Shown piece by piece: positions 16,834-26,640 of a DNA stretch of 42,215 nucleotides (positions are counted from its first letter, which is position 1; each line of letters begins with the position of its first letter). Source of the DNA: Moduliflexus sp964602655 (GTDB lineage Bacteria; Moduliflexota; Moduliflexia; Moduliflexales; Moduliflexaceae); contig CAZRSF010000056.1 of assembly GCA_964602655.1 (NCBI GenBank), forward strand, positions 1 to 42,215, read 5' to 3'. The notes beneath the pieces are model-generated. The model was not told where the DNA came from. It saw only the letters and a program-made list of their open reading frames with translations, and did not search any database. Made by a program: the position numbers and the translations under genes.

Positions 16834-17025
16834 ATCAAAATTCCTTTCGTAATTTAGATAGTTGTTCAAATTTCCATCTAATTCAAATCTTTTACACATG
16901 ATAAAGTTGCGGTTATCGCCAGTCAAGAACAATTATGGAGATAATTGATTACAGCAACATATTTTTCTGGAAAAATCTCCTTCGTATTCGTATAAAAAAC
17001 AGACATGCGCATGATGTCGAATTAG

Positions 17026-17053
17026 GTAGGTCGAAACTACAGTTTCGACCTAC
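17026..17053. repeat. Extragenic palindrome upstream of the VIT/VWA gene
   Basis: GTAGGTCGAAAC and GTTTCGACCTAC form a perfect 12-bp stem with a 4-base loop (TACA). It lies 44 bp before the start codon at 17097, with no T-run. Its position inside an open frame that extends upstream to 16935 argues that this extension is not coding. Confidence 0.75.
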
Positions 17054-17096
17054 GGTGCAACTCACGAAAATTCTATTCTCAGTGGAGGGTAAAAAT

Positions 17097-19463
17097 ATGT
17101 CATTCTTGAAACAGATTTTTCGTCAAACAGCGTTATTGCTGTGCGGCGCAGCGATATTCGCGCCATATTCGAACGCACAGGAAGCGGAACAGGCGGCAGA
17201 TAAAACATTGTCGCCCTATTTTTTCGTCAACAGCGACGATCCGACCGTAGATGCGCTGCCGCTGAAAGCCACGTCCGCGCAAGTGGATATTGCGGGCGTG
17301 ATCGCGGATGTGAAAGTCAAGCAGGTCTATAAAAACGAGGGGAAATCGCCGTTGGAAGCGATTTACATTTTCCCCGGTTCGACGCGAGCCGCCGTGTATG
17401 CCATGAAAATGACCATCGGCGAACGCACGATTGTCGCGAAAATCGAAAAGCGCGAAACGGCGCGGCAGCAATACGAACAGGCCAAACAGGAAGGCAAAAG
17501 CGCGTCATTGCTGGAACAGCAGCGCCCGAACGTCTTCCAGATGAATGTCGCCAACATCATGCCGGGCGATGAAATCGTTGTGGAAATGAGCTATACCGAA
17601 TTGCTCGTGCCGACCGACGGAATGTATGAATTCGTCTATCCGACGGTGGTCGGCCCGCGTTATTCCAATATGCCCGCTGACACCGCGCCCGCAGATGAAA
17701 AATGGGTCGAAAATCCGTATCTGCATGAAGGCGAAGCGCCGAATTACACGTTCGATATCGCCGTGAATTTGTCCGCCGGAATGCCGATTCAACAGGCGAC
17801 CAGCCCGTCGCATACGGTGGATATTCAGTATGAAAACAAAGCGTTTGCCTCCGTCAAATTGGCCGACGCCGACAAGACGAAAGGGAACAAGGATTTCGTG
17901 CTGAAATATCAACTCGCAGGCGGACAGGTGGAATCCGGCTTGCTGCTCTACAAAGGCGAAAACGAGAACTTTTTTCTGTTGATGATGCAGCCGCCGAAGC
18001 GCATGAAACCGGCGGCGATTCCGGCGCGGGAATACATTTTTATCGTGGATGTCTCCGGCTCGATGAACGGCTTTCCGCTCGACATCTCGAAAACGCTGCT
18101 GCGCGACCTGATCGGCAAATTGAACCCGAATGAAAAATTCAACGTCTTGCTGTTTGCCGGCGCATCGTCGGTCTTATCCGAAAACGGCTCGCTCTCAGCC
18201 ACACCGGAAAATATCCAAAAAGCGATTTGGTTTATTGACCAGCAGCAAGGCGGCGGCGGCACGGAGATTCTGCCTGCAATGGAACGCGCCCTCGCGCTGC
18301 CGCGCATCGAAGGCATGTCGCGCAGCGTCGTCATCGTGACCGACGGCTATATCAATGTCGAGCCGCAGGTGTTCGACCTGATTCGCAACAAACTCGGCGA
18401 TGCCAATATGTTCGCGTTCGGCATCGGCTCATCGGTCAACCGTTTCCTGATCGAAGGGATGGCGCGGATGGGCATGGGCGAGCCGTTCGTGCTACTGAAT
18501 CCGGCGGAAGCTCCTGCGCAGGCCGAAAAATTCCGGCAATACATCCAGTCGCCGGTTTTGACGCAGGTGAAATTAGACGCGCAGGGATTCGAGGTTTATG
18601 ATCTCGAACCGCCGAGTCTGCCAGATGTATTGGCAGAACGCCCGGTGATTTATTTCGGCAAATGGCGCGGCGAAGCGACCGGCACGTTGACGGTCAACGG
18701 CATCGGCGGCGAAGGGAAATACTCGCAAGCGATCAACGTCGCAGAAGTCACGCCGCATGCGGAAAATGCGGCATTACGTTATCTCTGGGCGCGGCATCGC
18801 ATTCAAGTGCTTGGGGATTACAACGCCTTGCAGGAATCGGATGAGCGCGTCAAAACGATTACGGACTTGGGATTGAAATACAATCTGTTGACGCAATATA
18901 CATCATTCATCGCGATTGATTCAGAAATCCGCAACAAAGACGGCAAATCCACGACAGTAAAGCAGCCGTTGCCGCTGCCGGAAGGCGTCTCCGATCTCGC
19001 GGTTGGCACAAAAGGAATGATGGCAAATCAGATGCAAATGTTAGCGCCTGCGCCGATGGCAACGGAACGAAAGGTCAAAGCGTCGCATGGCGGATTAGAA
19101 GCCCAGACTGTCGAGGTTGAACAAGACGCTACGAATAAACCGAAAGAAGCCGGAAAGAAGGACGAAAAGGCACAGAACGAAGTAACAGTGCAGACCATCG
19201 GCAGTAAGACCTTTACGCTAAAAGATGGCGCGTGGGTGGATAATGAATTAACCGCCGACAAAACGGTCGTAAAAATCAAGCGCGACAGCGATGCCTACAA
19301 GAAACTCCTCGCCGCGCTGCCGAATTTGCAGGCGATTTTCGAACTCGGCGACCGCGTGATCGTCGCGGCAGGCAGTTACGCTATCGAACTCACGGGCGAC
19401 GGCAAAACCGACCTGACGCCGGAAGAACTGAAACAGCTTGTTCAGGCGTTCAAGCAGGTGTAA
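17097..19463 (+). CDS. Secreted VIT and von Willebrand factor A domain protein
   Basis: A 788-residue protein from ATG 17097 with GGAGGG as ribosome site. Residues 1-27 are a signal peptide (hydrophobic ALLLCGAAIFAPYSNA, cleavage before QEA). Residues ~38-170 are the VIT domain, with the KVKQVYKNEG and FPGSTRAAVYAM features. Residues ~310-490 are a VWA domain with the metal-site motif DVSGS (Asp318, Ser320, Ser322) and VTDGYIN. A linker rich in Ala/Glu/Lys precedes the last ~90 residues, which hold IGSKTFTLKDGAWVD and end TPEELKQLVQAFKQV. This last domain is shared with the anti-sigma-like protein at 1181-2218. Such proteins are exported and bind partners through the VWA domain. The shared domain suggests a link with the sigma/anti-sigma pair. 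The domain call is sure; the role is unknown. Confidence 0.93.
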   Translation: MSFLKQIFRQTALLLCGAAIFAPYSNAQEAEQAADKTLSPYFFVNSDDPTVDALPLKATSAQVDIAGVIADVKVKQVYKNEGKSPLEAIYIFPGSTRAAVYAMKMTIGERTIVAKIEKRETARQQYEQAKQEGKSASLLEQQRPNVFQMNVANIMPGDEIVVEMSYTELLVPTDGMYEFVYPTVVGPRYSNMPADTAPADEKWVENPYLHEGEAPNYTFDIAVNLSAGMPIQQATSPSHTVDIQYENKAFASVKLADADKTKGNKDFVLKYQLAGGQVESGLLLYKGENENFFLLMMQPPKRMKPAAIPAREYIFIVDVSGSMNGFPLDISKTLLRDLIGKLNPNEKFNVLLFAGASSVLSENGSLSATPENIQKAIWFIDQQQGGGGTEILPAMERALALPRIEGMSRSVVIVTDGYINVEPQVFDLIRNKLGDANMFAFGIGSSVNRFLIEGMARMGMGEPFVLLNPAEAPAQAEKFRQYIQSPVLTQVKLDAQGFEVYDLEPPSLPDVLAERPVIYFGKWRGEATGTLTVNGIGGEGKYSQAINVAEVTPHAENAALRYLWARHRIQVLGDYNALQESDERVKTITDLGLKYNLLTQYTSFIAIDSEIRNKDGKSTTVKQPLPLPEGVSDLAVGTKGMMANQMQMLAPAPMATERKVKASHGGLEAQTVEVEQDATNKPKEAGKKDEKAQNEVTVQTIGSKTFTLKDGAWVDNELTADKTVVKIKRDSDAYKKLLAALPNLQAIFELGDRVIVAAGSYAIELTGDGKTDLTPEELKQLVQAFKQV

Positions 19464-19520
19464 TTGTTCCCTTCCAACCGTTCGCGGCGGAAGCTCATCG
19501 CGTAGCATCACGCAAAACGC

Positions 19521-19548
19521 CCCCGACAGGGGTTAGACCCTGTCGGGG
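19521..19548. terminator. Palindrome between convergent VIT/VWA and carB genes
   Basis: CCCCGACAGGG, loop GTTAGA, CCCTGTCGGGG: a perfect 11-bp GC-rich stem in the gap between convergent genes. A T-run is absent on both sides, so it may stall polymerase weakly or be an interspersed repeat. Its core resembles the palindromes at 28137, 35082 and 40381. Confidence 0.55.
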
Positions 19549-19596
19549 AATCGTATCCAGTTTTTCTCTAATCACGCCGCGCGCTGTCATCAACAC

Positions 19597-22500
19597 CTAC
19601 CGGATATCCGCATGATACGCTTGCAGGCTTTTCACTTGCCCATGCCCTTCGCGATACGCGGCAATCCCTTTTGCGGACGCCACCGCCGCCGCATTCGTCG
19701 TGATATACGGCACGTTATGTTTAATCGCGGCTTTCCGAATAAATGAATCATCCACCGCGCTCAGTTTCCCGGCGGGCGTGTTAAAAATTAACTGGATTTC
19801 GCGATTTCGGATCGCGTCTTCGATATTCGGACGGCCTTCATGCCGCTTGAGAATCAATGTGGACGGAATTCCATGCGCGGATAAATATTCCTGCGTCCCC
19901 GCTGTCGCCAGAATTTTAAAGCCAAGCTCAACGAATAATCGCGCCGCCTCTACCGTGCTTTGATTGCGATCCCGGTCGCTGACGGAAATCAATACTGAGC
20001 CGCCGGAAGGAAGCGTCTGTTTCGCGGCGTCTTGCGCTTTATAAAAGGCTAATCCCGGACGGTCGGAGAGACCGAGCACTTCGCCGGTCGAACGCATTTC
20101 CGGCCCTAACACCGGATCAACTTCCGGCATCATGTTAAACGGGAATACCGCTTCTTTGACGCCGAAATGCGGAATCGTTTTGCGCGTCAGATTCAAGTCT
20201 TTGAGTGTCTTGCCAAGCATCACCTGCGTCGCTAACCGCGCCATCGGAATATTGCACACTTTGCTGACTAACGGCACGGTGCGGCTGGCGCGGGGATTCG
20301 CTTCCAACACATACACAATGTCGTCGGCAATCGCATATTGGACGTTAATCAAGCCCACGACCTGAAATGCTATCGCGATCCGGCGCGTAAAATCTTCAAT
20401 AGTGGCGATATGGCGCGGCGGAATATTGACGGGCGGCAGAATGCAGGCCGAATCGCCGGAATGCACGCCCGCAAGTTCGATATGTTCCATCACCGCCGGA
20501 ACAAAGGCGTCCGTGCCATCCGCAATCGCGTCGGCTTCAGCTTCCAGCGCGTCTTGCAGATACCGTTCGATCAAAATCGGGCGTTCTGGCGAAAATTCGA
20601 CGGCGACGCTGACATATTCGCGCAGCATCTCTTCGTCGTAAACGATTTCCATCGCTCGTCCGCCGAGGACGTAAGACGGGCGCACGATGAGCGGGTAGCC
20701 GATTTGCCGCGCTATCGCAAACGCCTCGTCCACCGTTCCGGCCATGCCTGAATCTGGCTGCGGAATCCCCATGTCGCGCATCATCTGGCGGAACAGATCG
20801 CGGTCTTCCGCCAAATCAATCTTTTCGGGGCTTGTGCCGAGAATCTTGACGCCAGCCGCCGCTAATTCCGCCGCAATGTTAAGCGGTGTCTGCCCGCCGA
20901 ACTGGACAATCACGCCGTCCGGCTGCTCATGCTGATAAATCGCCAGCACGTCTTCAACCGTTATCGGCTCGAAATAGAGCCGGTTCGAGGTATCGTAATC
21001 CGTCGAGACGGTTTCCGGGTTGCAGTTGACCATGATGGACTCGACGCCCAAATCGCGCAGAGCAAAGGCAGCGTGAACGCAGCAGTAATCGAACTCAATC
21101 CCCTGCCCGATTCGGTTGGGGCCGCCGCCTAACACCATGACTTTTCGCCCGTGACTGACCGGCAGGACGGCGGCGCTGTTATACGAAGAATAATAATAGG
21201 CGGCATTTTCCACGCCGCTGACCGGCACGGCTTCCCACGCCTCTACAACGCCGAGCGCAATCCGTTTTTCCCGGATTTCGCGTTCCGGCACATTCAAAAT
21301 CTTCGCAAGGTATCGATCCGCAAACCCGTCCTTTTTCGCGGCAATCAGCAGGTCATCCGGCGGCAGCGTCCCGCGATGCTTCAACAGGGCGGTTTCGCGT
21401 TCCACCAGTTCCTTCATCTGCTGAATGAACCAGGGCTTGATGTGCGTGCGGGCGTGCAGGGTTCCAATGTCCGCGCCTTTGCGCAGCGCTTCGTACATAA
21501 TGAATTGCCGTTCGCTGGATGGTTCGGCCAGCATCGCCATGAGTTCATCTAACGATTTCTGCTGAAAATTCGGAATGCCGCCGAGTCCGTAGCGTCCGTT
21601 TTCCAACGAACGAATCGCTTTCAGAAATGCTTCTTTATACGTTTTGCCGATGCTCATTACTTCGCCGACCGCTCGCATCTGCGTGCCGAGTTTATCTTCA
21701 ACCCCTTTGAATTTTTCGAACGCCCACCGCGCAAATTTGATGACGACGTAATCGCCGGAGGGCGTGTATTTTTCCAGCGTGCCATCGCGCCAGTAAGGGA
21801 TTTCGTCCATTGTCAGGCCGCCCGCCAGCATGGACGACACCATCGCAATCGGAAAGCCGGTCGCTTTCGAGGCGAGCGCGGAAGAGCGCGACGTGCGCGG
21901 GTTGATTTCAATCACCGTGACGCGCCCGGTTTTCGGGTCATGCGCGAACTGCACATTCGTGCCGCCGATGACCTCAATCGCTTCGACGATTTTATAGGAA
22001 TATGCTTGCAGTGTGCGCTGCAACTCTGGCGCAATCGTCAGCATCGGGGCGGTGCAATAGGAATCGCCGGTATGCACGCCCATTGCGTCCACGTTTTCGA
22101 TGAAGCAGACCGTAATCATCTGATTTTTCGCGTCGCGCACGACTTCTAATTCCAATTCTTCCCAGCCGCGCACCGATTCTTCGATCAAGACCTGTCCGAC
22201 CGGGCTGGCCGACAGTCCGCGATTGACGATGAGGCGCAATTCATCGAGATTATAGGCAAAGCCGCCGCCCGTGCCGCCCATCGTGTAGGCCGGGCGCACC
22301 ACAACCGGAAAGCCGATCTGTTCGACGATGTTTTCCGCTTCTTCAAGACTGTAGGCGATCTCGCTTTTCGGCATGTCAATGCCTAAGCGCGTCATCGTGT
22401 CTTTGAACGCCTGCCGGTCTTCGCCGCGTTTGATTGCCTCGATGTTCACGCCGATGACCTTGACGCCATATCGCTCAAGAACCCCTTCTTTCGCGAGCGC

Positions 22501-22800
22501 AGAGGAGAGATTCAGCCCCGTCTGTCCGCCGAGATTCGGCAGCAGCGCGTCGGGGCGTTCTTGCTTGATAATCTCTGTGAGCGCTTCAACGGTGAGCGGC
22601 TCGATATAGGTGGCGTCTGCCAGCCCCGGATCGGTCATGATGGTCGCCGGATTGGAGTTGGCCAATACGATTTTGTAGCCTAATTTTCGCAGGGCTTTAC
22701 AAGCTTGCGTTCCTGAATAATCGAACTCACACGCCTGCCCGATAACAATCGGGCCAGAGCCGATGATTAAGACTTTCTTCATCTCCTGATGTTTTGGCAT
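19597..22800 (-). CDS. carB: Carbamoyl-phosphate synthase large subunit
   Basis: A 1067-residue protein, close to the usual ~1070. It makes carbamoyl phosphate from bicarbonate, ammonia (from the CarA glutaminase) and two ATP, feeding arginine and pyrimidine synthesis in the cytosol. The start MPKHQEMKKVLIIGSGPIVIGQ is chosen at ATG 22800 because GGAGGG precedes it. Both internally homologous halves are visible: the carboxy-phosphate half with EINPRTSRSSALASKATG, and the carbamate half restarting at KVMVLGGGPNRIGQGIEFDY. The last ~130 residues form the MGS-like allosteric domain (VLISVSDRDRNQ...). There is no carA in the window, so the small subunit is encoded elsewhere. The gene faces the VIT/VWA gene across the 19521 palindrome and diverges from the regulator at 23062. 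Nothing in it looks damaged. Confidence 0.98.
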   Translation of the reverse strand: MPKHQEMKKVLIIGSGPIVIGQACEFDYSGTQACKALRKLGYKIVLANSNPATIMTDPGLADATYIEPLTVEALTEIIKQERPDALLPNLGGQTGLNLSSALAKEGVLERYGVKVIGVNIEAIKRGEDRQAFKDTMTRLGIDMPKSEIAYSLEEAENIVEQIGFPVVVRPAYTMGGTGGGFAYNLDELRLIVNRGLSASPVGQVLIEESVRGWEELELEVVRDAKNQMITVCFIENVDAMGVHTGDSYCTAPMLTIAPELQRTLQAYSYKIVEAIEVIGGTNVQFAHDPKTGRVTVIEINPRTSRSSALASKATGFPIAMVSSMLAGGLTMDEIPYWRDGTLEKYTPSGDYVVIKFARWAFEKFKGVEDKLGTQMRAVGEVMSIGKTYKEAFLKAIRSLENGRYGLGGIPNFQQKSLDELMAMLAEPSSERQFIMYEALRKGADIGTLHARTHIKPWFIQQMKELVERETALLKHRGTLPPDDLLIAAKKDGFADRYLAKILNVPEREIREKRIALGVVEAWEAVPVSGVENAAYYYSSYNSAAVLPVSHGRKVMVLGGGPNRIGQGIEFDYCCVHAAFALRDLGVESIMVNCNPETVSTDYDTSNRLYFEPITVEDVLAIYQHEQPDGVIVQFGGQTPLNIAAELAAAGVKILGTSPEKIDLAEDRDLFRQMMRDMGIPQPDSGMAGTVDEAFAIARQIGYPLIVRPSYVLGGRAMEIVYDEEMLREYVSVAVEFSPERPILIERYLQDALEAEADAIADGTDAFVPAVMEHIELAGVHSGDSACILPPVNIPPRHIATIEDFTRRIAIAFQVVGLINVQYAIADDIVYVLEANPRASRTVPLVSKVCNIPMARLATQVMLGKTLKDLNLTRKTIPHFGVKEAVFPFNMMPEVDPVLGPEMRSTGEVLGLSDRPGLAFYKAQDAAKQTLPSGGSVLISVSDRDRNQSTVEAARLFVELGFKILATAGTQEYLSAHGIPSTLILKRHEGRPNIEDAIRNREIQLIFNTPAGKLSAVDDSFIRKAAIKHNVPYITTNAAAVASAKGIAAYREGHGQVKSLQAYHADIR

Positions 22801-23061
22801 GATTCCCTCCAACGTGAATCAATGGGTTCGCGAACTTCTGACATGTACACCTTGACGGCTGTTAACGATATGCCGCAAGGCGGTTCTGTCAAGGAATTTC
22901 AAAGAGAGCGGCGAAGAGGGCAAATAGGCGGCGCTGAGATTGTGACGCTGACCCATTAACGCGACTTTCTTCTTGACTTCTAAAATTGCGTGCCTTATGC
23001 CGGATTTATTGGCTTTGCTCGGCATGATGATAGAGGGAATTGGCGTGATGCGAGGATATGT

Positions 23062-26000
23062 ATGAATGCTCAAGCAACAGCGGCGCAAATTCGCGCTGAT
23101 AAATTTCGAAACGGGCGGCGAACTATCGGATTTTTAACGCCGCATATTGCTGGCGACGGGCTGGGCAGGAGTGTCTGGGACGGAGTGTTGAAGGCTGCGC
23201 AGCAATATGACGTGAACGTCATCTGTCTCATCGGCGGCGAACTGCGGTCGCATCAGGAATTCCACGATCAGGCCAATGTGCTTTATGAACTCGCCAATTC
23301 AAGCAACCTCGACGGTTTGATTCTCTGGGGCAGCACGTTGCGGAATTTTATCGGCCTGGAAGCATTTGACACGTTCTGCGCTCGTTTTGCCAGCATCCCT
23401 TTCGTTGAACTTGACGATCTGCCGAGATCGGTCACGGAAAGTCACGGTTATCGGGGGATGTATTTAGCTGTTCTGCATCTGCTCGAAACGCATAAATGCC
23501 GCCGAGTCGCCTTTATTCCGGGAGCGTCGGGCAATACGGAAGCGCGTTCTCGTTATCAAGCCTATCTTGACGCGCTTTCCTCGCATAATATTTCTTTTGA
23601 CCCGCGACTTGTCGCGCCGTCGGATTACTGGGACGAAGCATCAGGCCGCCAGGCCGTGCGGGTTTTATTAGATCAGCGCCGCATGACGTTCGAGGCGATT
23701 GCGGCGGCCAATGATCGCCTCGCTATCGGCGCGATTGAAACGCTCCAGGAATGGGGCATCCGCGTGCCATATGATGTCGCGGTGGTGGGATTTGATAATA
23801 ACCCGGACGGTCAATATATTACCCCTCCACTGACAACGGTGCCCTATCCGACAGATGCGATGGGATTGAGGGCTGTGAAGACGCTGCTCAATAAGATCAA
23901 TGCCGAGCCGGTTGAAACAGAGAACAACATCCAGGCCACGTTAGTGATTCGGCAATCATGCGGGTGTGTCAATCCAACTGTGACCCGTGCCGGATTCAAA
24001 TCAGCGATGCATTCGCGAGGCGATACAAAAATTCAGGAGATCATGGCGCATAAAGAAGGCATCCTGACGGCAATGCGCCATTGCCTGAACAATGCTGCAT
24101 TGCAGGAATTGATCGCGCCGGTTGTCGAGGCGTTTTTGATGGAACTCTGTCAGCCATCGCCGCCGCTGTTTTTATCAACGCTTGATGATATGTTGGGGCG
24201 CGTGATCGCGATGAATGGCGAGGCCGCTGACTGGCAGAATGTTATTTCCGCGCTGCGCCAGCAGATTCTTGGCCTTCTTGGTGACGAAGGCGTGCGTCTC
24301 CGCGCTGAAAACCTGTTTGGACAGGCGCGTGTGTTGATTGGCGAAGTTGCCCGGCGTCATAAGGGGTTTCGGAATTTGCGCTTGAAACAGCAGATGGATA
24401 TGCTGCACAAAATCGGCGCAAAATTGATGAGCGCGTTTGATGTGCAAAAACTTCTTGAGTCTTTGGCGCAGGAGTTGCCCTCTCTGCATATCCCGGCCTG
24501 CTATCTGACACTCTACGAACGCCCGGGAACGCCATTGGAATGGGGGCGATTGCTGATGGCATACGAAGAGGGGCTTGTCGAACTGCCGCCGGATGGGCTG
24601 CGTTTCCCGGTCAATGACATTCTCCCCGCGCAGTTCTGGCCTGCCGCAAGGCGCTATACGCTGGTGGTGGAAGCGCTGTATCATCAGCAGGAACAGCTTG
24701 GGTTCGCGGTCTTCGAAATCGGCCCGACAGACGGAGGCGTTTATGCGATTCTGCGCGATGTGCTCAGCAGCGCCTTGCAAGGGGCGCTTTTAGTGCAGCA
24801 GGTGCAGGCGCGCTCCGCCGAATTAGCCCGAACCAACGCCGAATTGACGCGAAAGCAGTATATTTTGGATGCCTTTATGAAAAACGTGCCGGACGCGATT
24901 TACTTTAAAGATCACGACAGCCGCATTATCCAGGCCAATCAGGCGCATGCCCGGCGAGTCGGCCTGTCCGATCCCTCCGAAGCGGTTGGAAAAACAGATT
25001 TTGATTTTTTCTCCGAATCCGAAGCCCGCTTGCGTTACACGCAGGAGCAGGAAATTATTCGAAACGGCCAGCCATTGATCGGCATCGAAGAACATCGCAA
25101 ACGTTTCGACGGGCATGATTCCTGGACGTTGGCGACCAAAATGCCGCTTCGGGATGAGCATGGCGCGATTATCGGCACGTTCGGCATTTCACGCGACATC
25201 ACGGCGCTGAAAGAGGCTCAGACATCATTAGAACGGGCGTATGACGAAATTCGGACGCTGAACGACCAACTTCGCGAGGAAAATCTGCGCTATTATATGA
25301 AAGCGTCGTTGTTGAGCATGCCGTTCGAAGCGTCGCTGACCGGCATTCGAACGATGGTGAAAGAAACCTGGACAGCGCCCTGGCTCTCAATCGTGCTGTT
25401 CAAGGTGTTTTTCCCGAACCGACAGCACGCGCAGAACCGCTGCGCCGCCGAAAAAATCTTCGCGAATTTGCGCTGCCGGTATGAAGAATATGCCGGAACG
25501 CATCCGCTTTCAGGGATGTTTCATCAATTGACGAGCTGCGAAGCGGCGCTCATTTTGAATATTGAAGAGCGTGCGCAAATATATCCGCTCTGCGCATTTT
25601 TAGCGGAACAAAGTCAGGCATTGGCGCAGACATACGGCGCGGCATTCGTGGTTGGCATCGGCAAAGAAGTCGCAGCGCTGGAAGATTTGCACGAATCGTA
25701 TGAACTCGCGCAGCAAGCGTTGTTAGCCCGTCATAACACCTGGAACATGCAGATTTTGACGGAGCAGGACGCGGAGCAGAGCAAACAGGAAGCGCTGTTA
25801 TTCTGGCTGCCAGTCGAGCAGGAGAATCAACTGATTGCGGCAGTCACCGCAGGCCAGCAGACAGCCGCAGCCGCCTGCCTGCGCCGGATTTTCGAAAAGA
25901 ATGCGCTGGAACAGGCGCGCTATCAGAAAGGGAGCGCCCTCTATGATCGCTGCTTGCGAATATTAAGCAAGGTGCTGGCGCAGCATCCGCTGCCGGAAAA

Positions 26001-26469
26001 AATCGCGCGAAATGATGAACTGTTGCAGTTTTTTCGAGCATATAAACCGGAAATGCTGACGGAATTGCAGGAGCGTTTGTTCGATATTTTCAAACAGATT
26101 TCCGGCTATTATCGCCAATATCACCAACAACGCGCCGACATGCTCTTGCAAAAGCTCTTGCGCTATCTTGACCAGCATTACGCCGATTCCAGCCTGTCGT
26201 TAATCAGCCTGGCCGAGCATTTCAAATTGACGCCCTCGTATATCAGCGAATATTTCAAAGATCGCACCGGCCTGAAATACGTCGAATATCTCGCCACGCT
26301 GCGGATGACAAAGGCGAAAGAATTGTTGACGACTGCCCCCGATTTGAGCATCTCCGACATCTGTGCGCGGGTCGGATTTGCCAACACGGAAACCTTTATT
26401 CGAGCGTTCAAGCGCCTTGAAGGCACGAGTCCGGGCAAATATCGAAAACACACCTCCACAGAGGATTGA
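23062..26469 (+). CDS. Chimeric transcription regulator: LacI-type sugar-sensor domain, PAS domain, AraC DNA-binding domain
   Basis: A 1135-residue cytosolic protein; ATG 23062 with GCGAGGAT upstream is preferred over the GTG at 22990. Residues ~18-300 are a periplasmic-binding-fold sensor of the LacI/GalR type (RTIGFLTPHIAGDGLG..., AANDRLAIGA, VAVVGFDNNPDGQ), closing with RQSCGC at 297-302. Residues ~310-590 are helical plus a GAF-like stretch. A PAS domain follows at ~601-715 (VPDAIYFKDHDSRIIQAN, IIGTFGISRDIT). Next is a YesN-like middle region, then the AraC double helix-turn-helix at the end (LISLAEHFKLTPSYISEYFKD, ISDICARVGFANTETFIRAFKR). There is no signal peptide or membrane segment, so it senses a cytosolic ligand. 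It heads the sugar locus and likely controls the transporter downstream. Its paralog at 31167 has the same front end with a different output. Confidence 0.93.
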   Translation: MNAQATAAQIRADKFRNGRRTIGFLTPHIAGDGLGRSVWDGVLKAAQQYDVNVICLIGGELRSHQEFHDQANVLYELANSSNLDGLILWGSTLRNFIGLEAFDTFCARFASIPFVELDDLPRSVTESHGYRGMYLAVLHLLETHKCRRVAFIPGASGNTEARSRYQAYLDALSSHNISFDPRLVAPSDYWDEASGRQAVRVLLDQRRMTFEAIAAANDRLAIGAIETLQEWGIRVPYDVAVVGFDNNPDGQYITPPLTTVPYPTDAMGLRAVKTLLNKINAEPVETENNIQATLVIRQSCGCVNPTVTRAGFKSAMHSRGDTKIQEIMAHKEGILTAMRHCLNNAALQELIAPVVEAFLMELCQPSPPLFLSTLDDMLGRVIAMNGEAADWQNVISALRQQILGLLGDEGVRLRAENLFGQARVLIGEVARRHKGFRNLRLKQQMDMLHKIGAKLMSAFDVQKLLESLAQELPSLHIPACYLTLYERPGTPLEWGRLLMAYEEGLVELPPDGLRFPVNDILPAQFWPAARRYTLVVEALYHQQEQLGFAVFEIGPTDGGVYAILRDVLSSALQGALLVQQVQARSAELARTNAELTRKQYILDAFMKNVPDAIYFKDHDSRIIQANQAHARRVGLSDPSEAVGKTDFDFFSESEARLRYTQEQEIIRNGQPLIGIEEHRKRFDGHDSWTLATKMPLRDEHGAIIGTFGISRDITALKEAQTSLERAYDEIRTLNDQLREENLRYYMKASLLSMPFEASLTGIRTMVKETWTAPWLSIVLFKVFFPNRQHAQNRCAAEKIFANLRCRYEEYAGTHPLSGMFHQLTSCEAALILNIEERAQIYPLCAFLAEQSQALAQTYGAAFVVGIGKEVAALEDLHESYELAQQALLARHNTWNMQILTEQDAEQSKQEALLFWLPVEQENQLIAAVTAGQQTAAAACLRRIFEKNALEQARYQKGSALYDRCLRILSKVLAQHPLPEKIARNDELLQFFRAYKPEMLTELQERLFDIFKQISGYYRQYHQQRADMLLQKLLRYLDQHYADSSLSLISLAEHFKLTPSYISEYFKDRTGLKYVEYLATLRMTKAKELLTTAPDLSISDICARVGFANTETFIRAFKRLEGTSPGKYRKHTSTED

Positions 26470-26476
26470 GAACCTG

Positions 26477-26510
26477 AAAATCGTCAATGACTCCGAAAAG
26501 TATCTATTGC
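26477..26510 (+). promoter_or_regulatory. Distal copy of a direct repeat, candidate AraC-type operator
   Basis: AAAATCGTCAATGACTCCGA and following bases. The first 12 bases recur exactly at 26582, with partial identity over about 33 bases. The start-to-start distance is 105 bp, ten turns of B-DNA, so both copies face the same side. Which protein binds is inferred from position just after the AraC chimera gene. Confidence 0.5.
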
Positions 26511-26581
26511 CATAAATTCAAGGGCTGCAAGCGCCTTTATTCATAGGAAAAGCTCTTGCCTTCTGCTGTTATTCTATCCGA

Positions 26582-26615
26582 AAAATCGTCAATCACCCCA
26601 AAAACCTCCAATTGA
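26582..26615 (+). promoter_or_regulatory. Proximal copy of the direct repeat, abutting the promoter
   Basis: AAAATCGTCAATCACCCCAA and following bases. It runs into the -35 element at 26612, the position typical for an AraC-type activator touching RNA polymerase. Confidence 0.5.
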
Positions 26616-26640
26616 CAATCTCTATACCCCCTCCTATCGT
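26612..26640 (+). promoter_or_regulatory. Predicted sigma70-type promoter of the sugar transporter genes
   Basis: TTGACA at 26612-26617 is a perfect -35 hexamer. After a 17-base spacer, TATCGT at 26635-26640 matches four of six bases of the -10 consensus. Transcription would begin near 26647 and give a leader of about 185 bases before the solute-binding protein start at 26832. Confidence 0.55.

Noticed and set aside
16935..17096. N-terminal extension of the VIT/VWA gene
   Set aside because: It crosses a perfect extragenic palindrome, and the ATG at 17097 has a strong ribosome site and begins a clean signal peptide.
20338..21552. Several open frames antisense to carB
   Set aside because: carB is intact on the other strand and these frames have no family resemblance.
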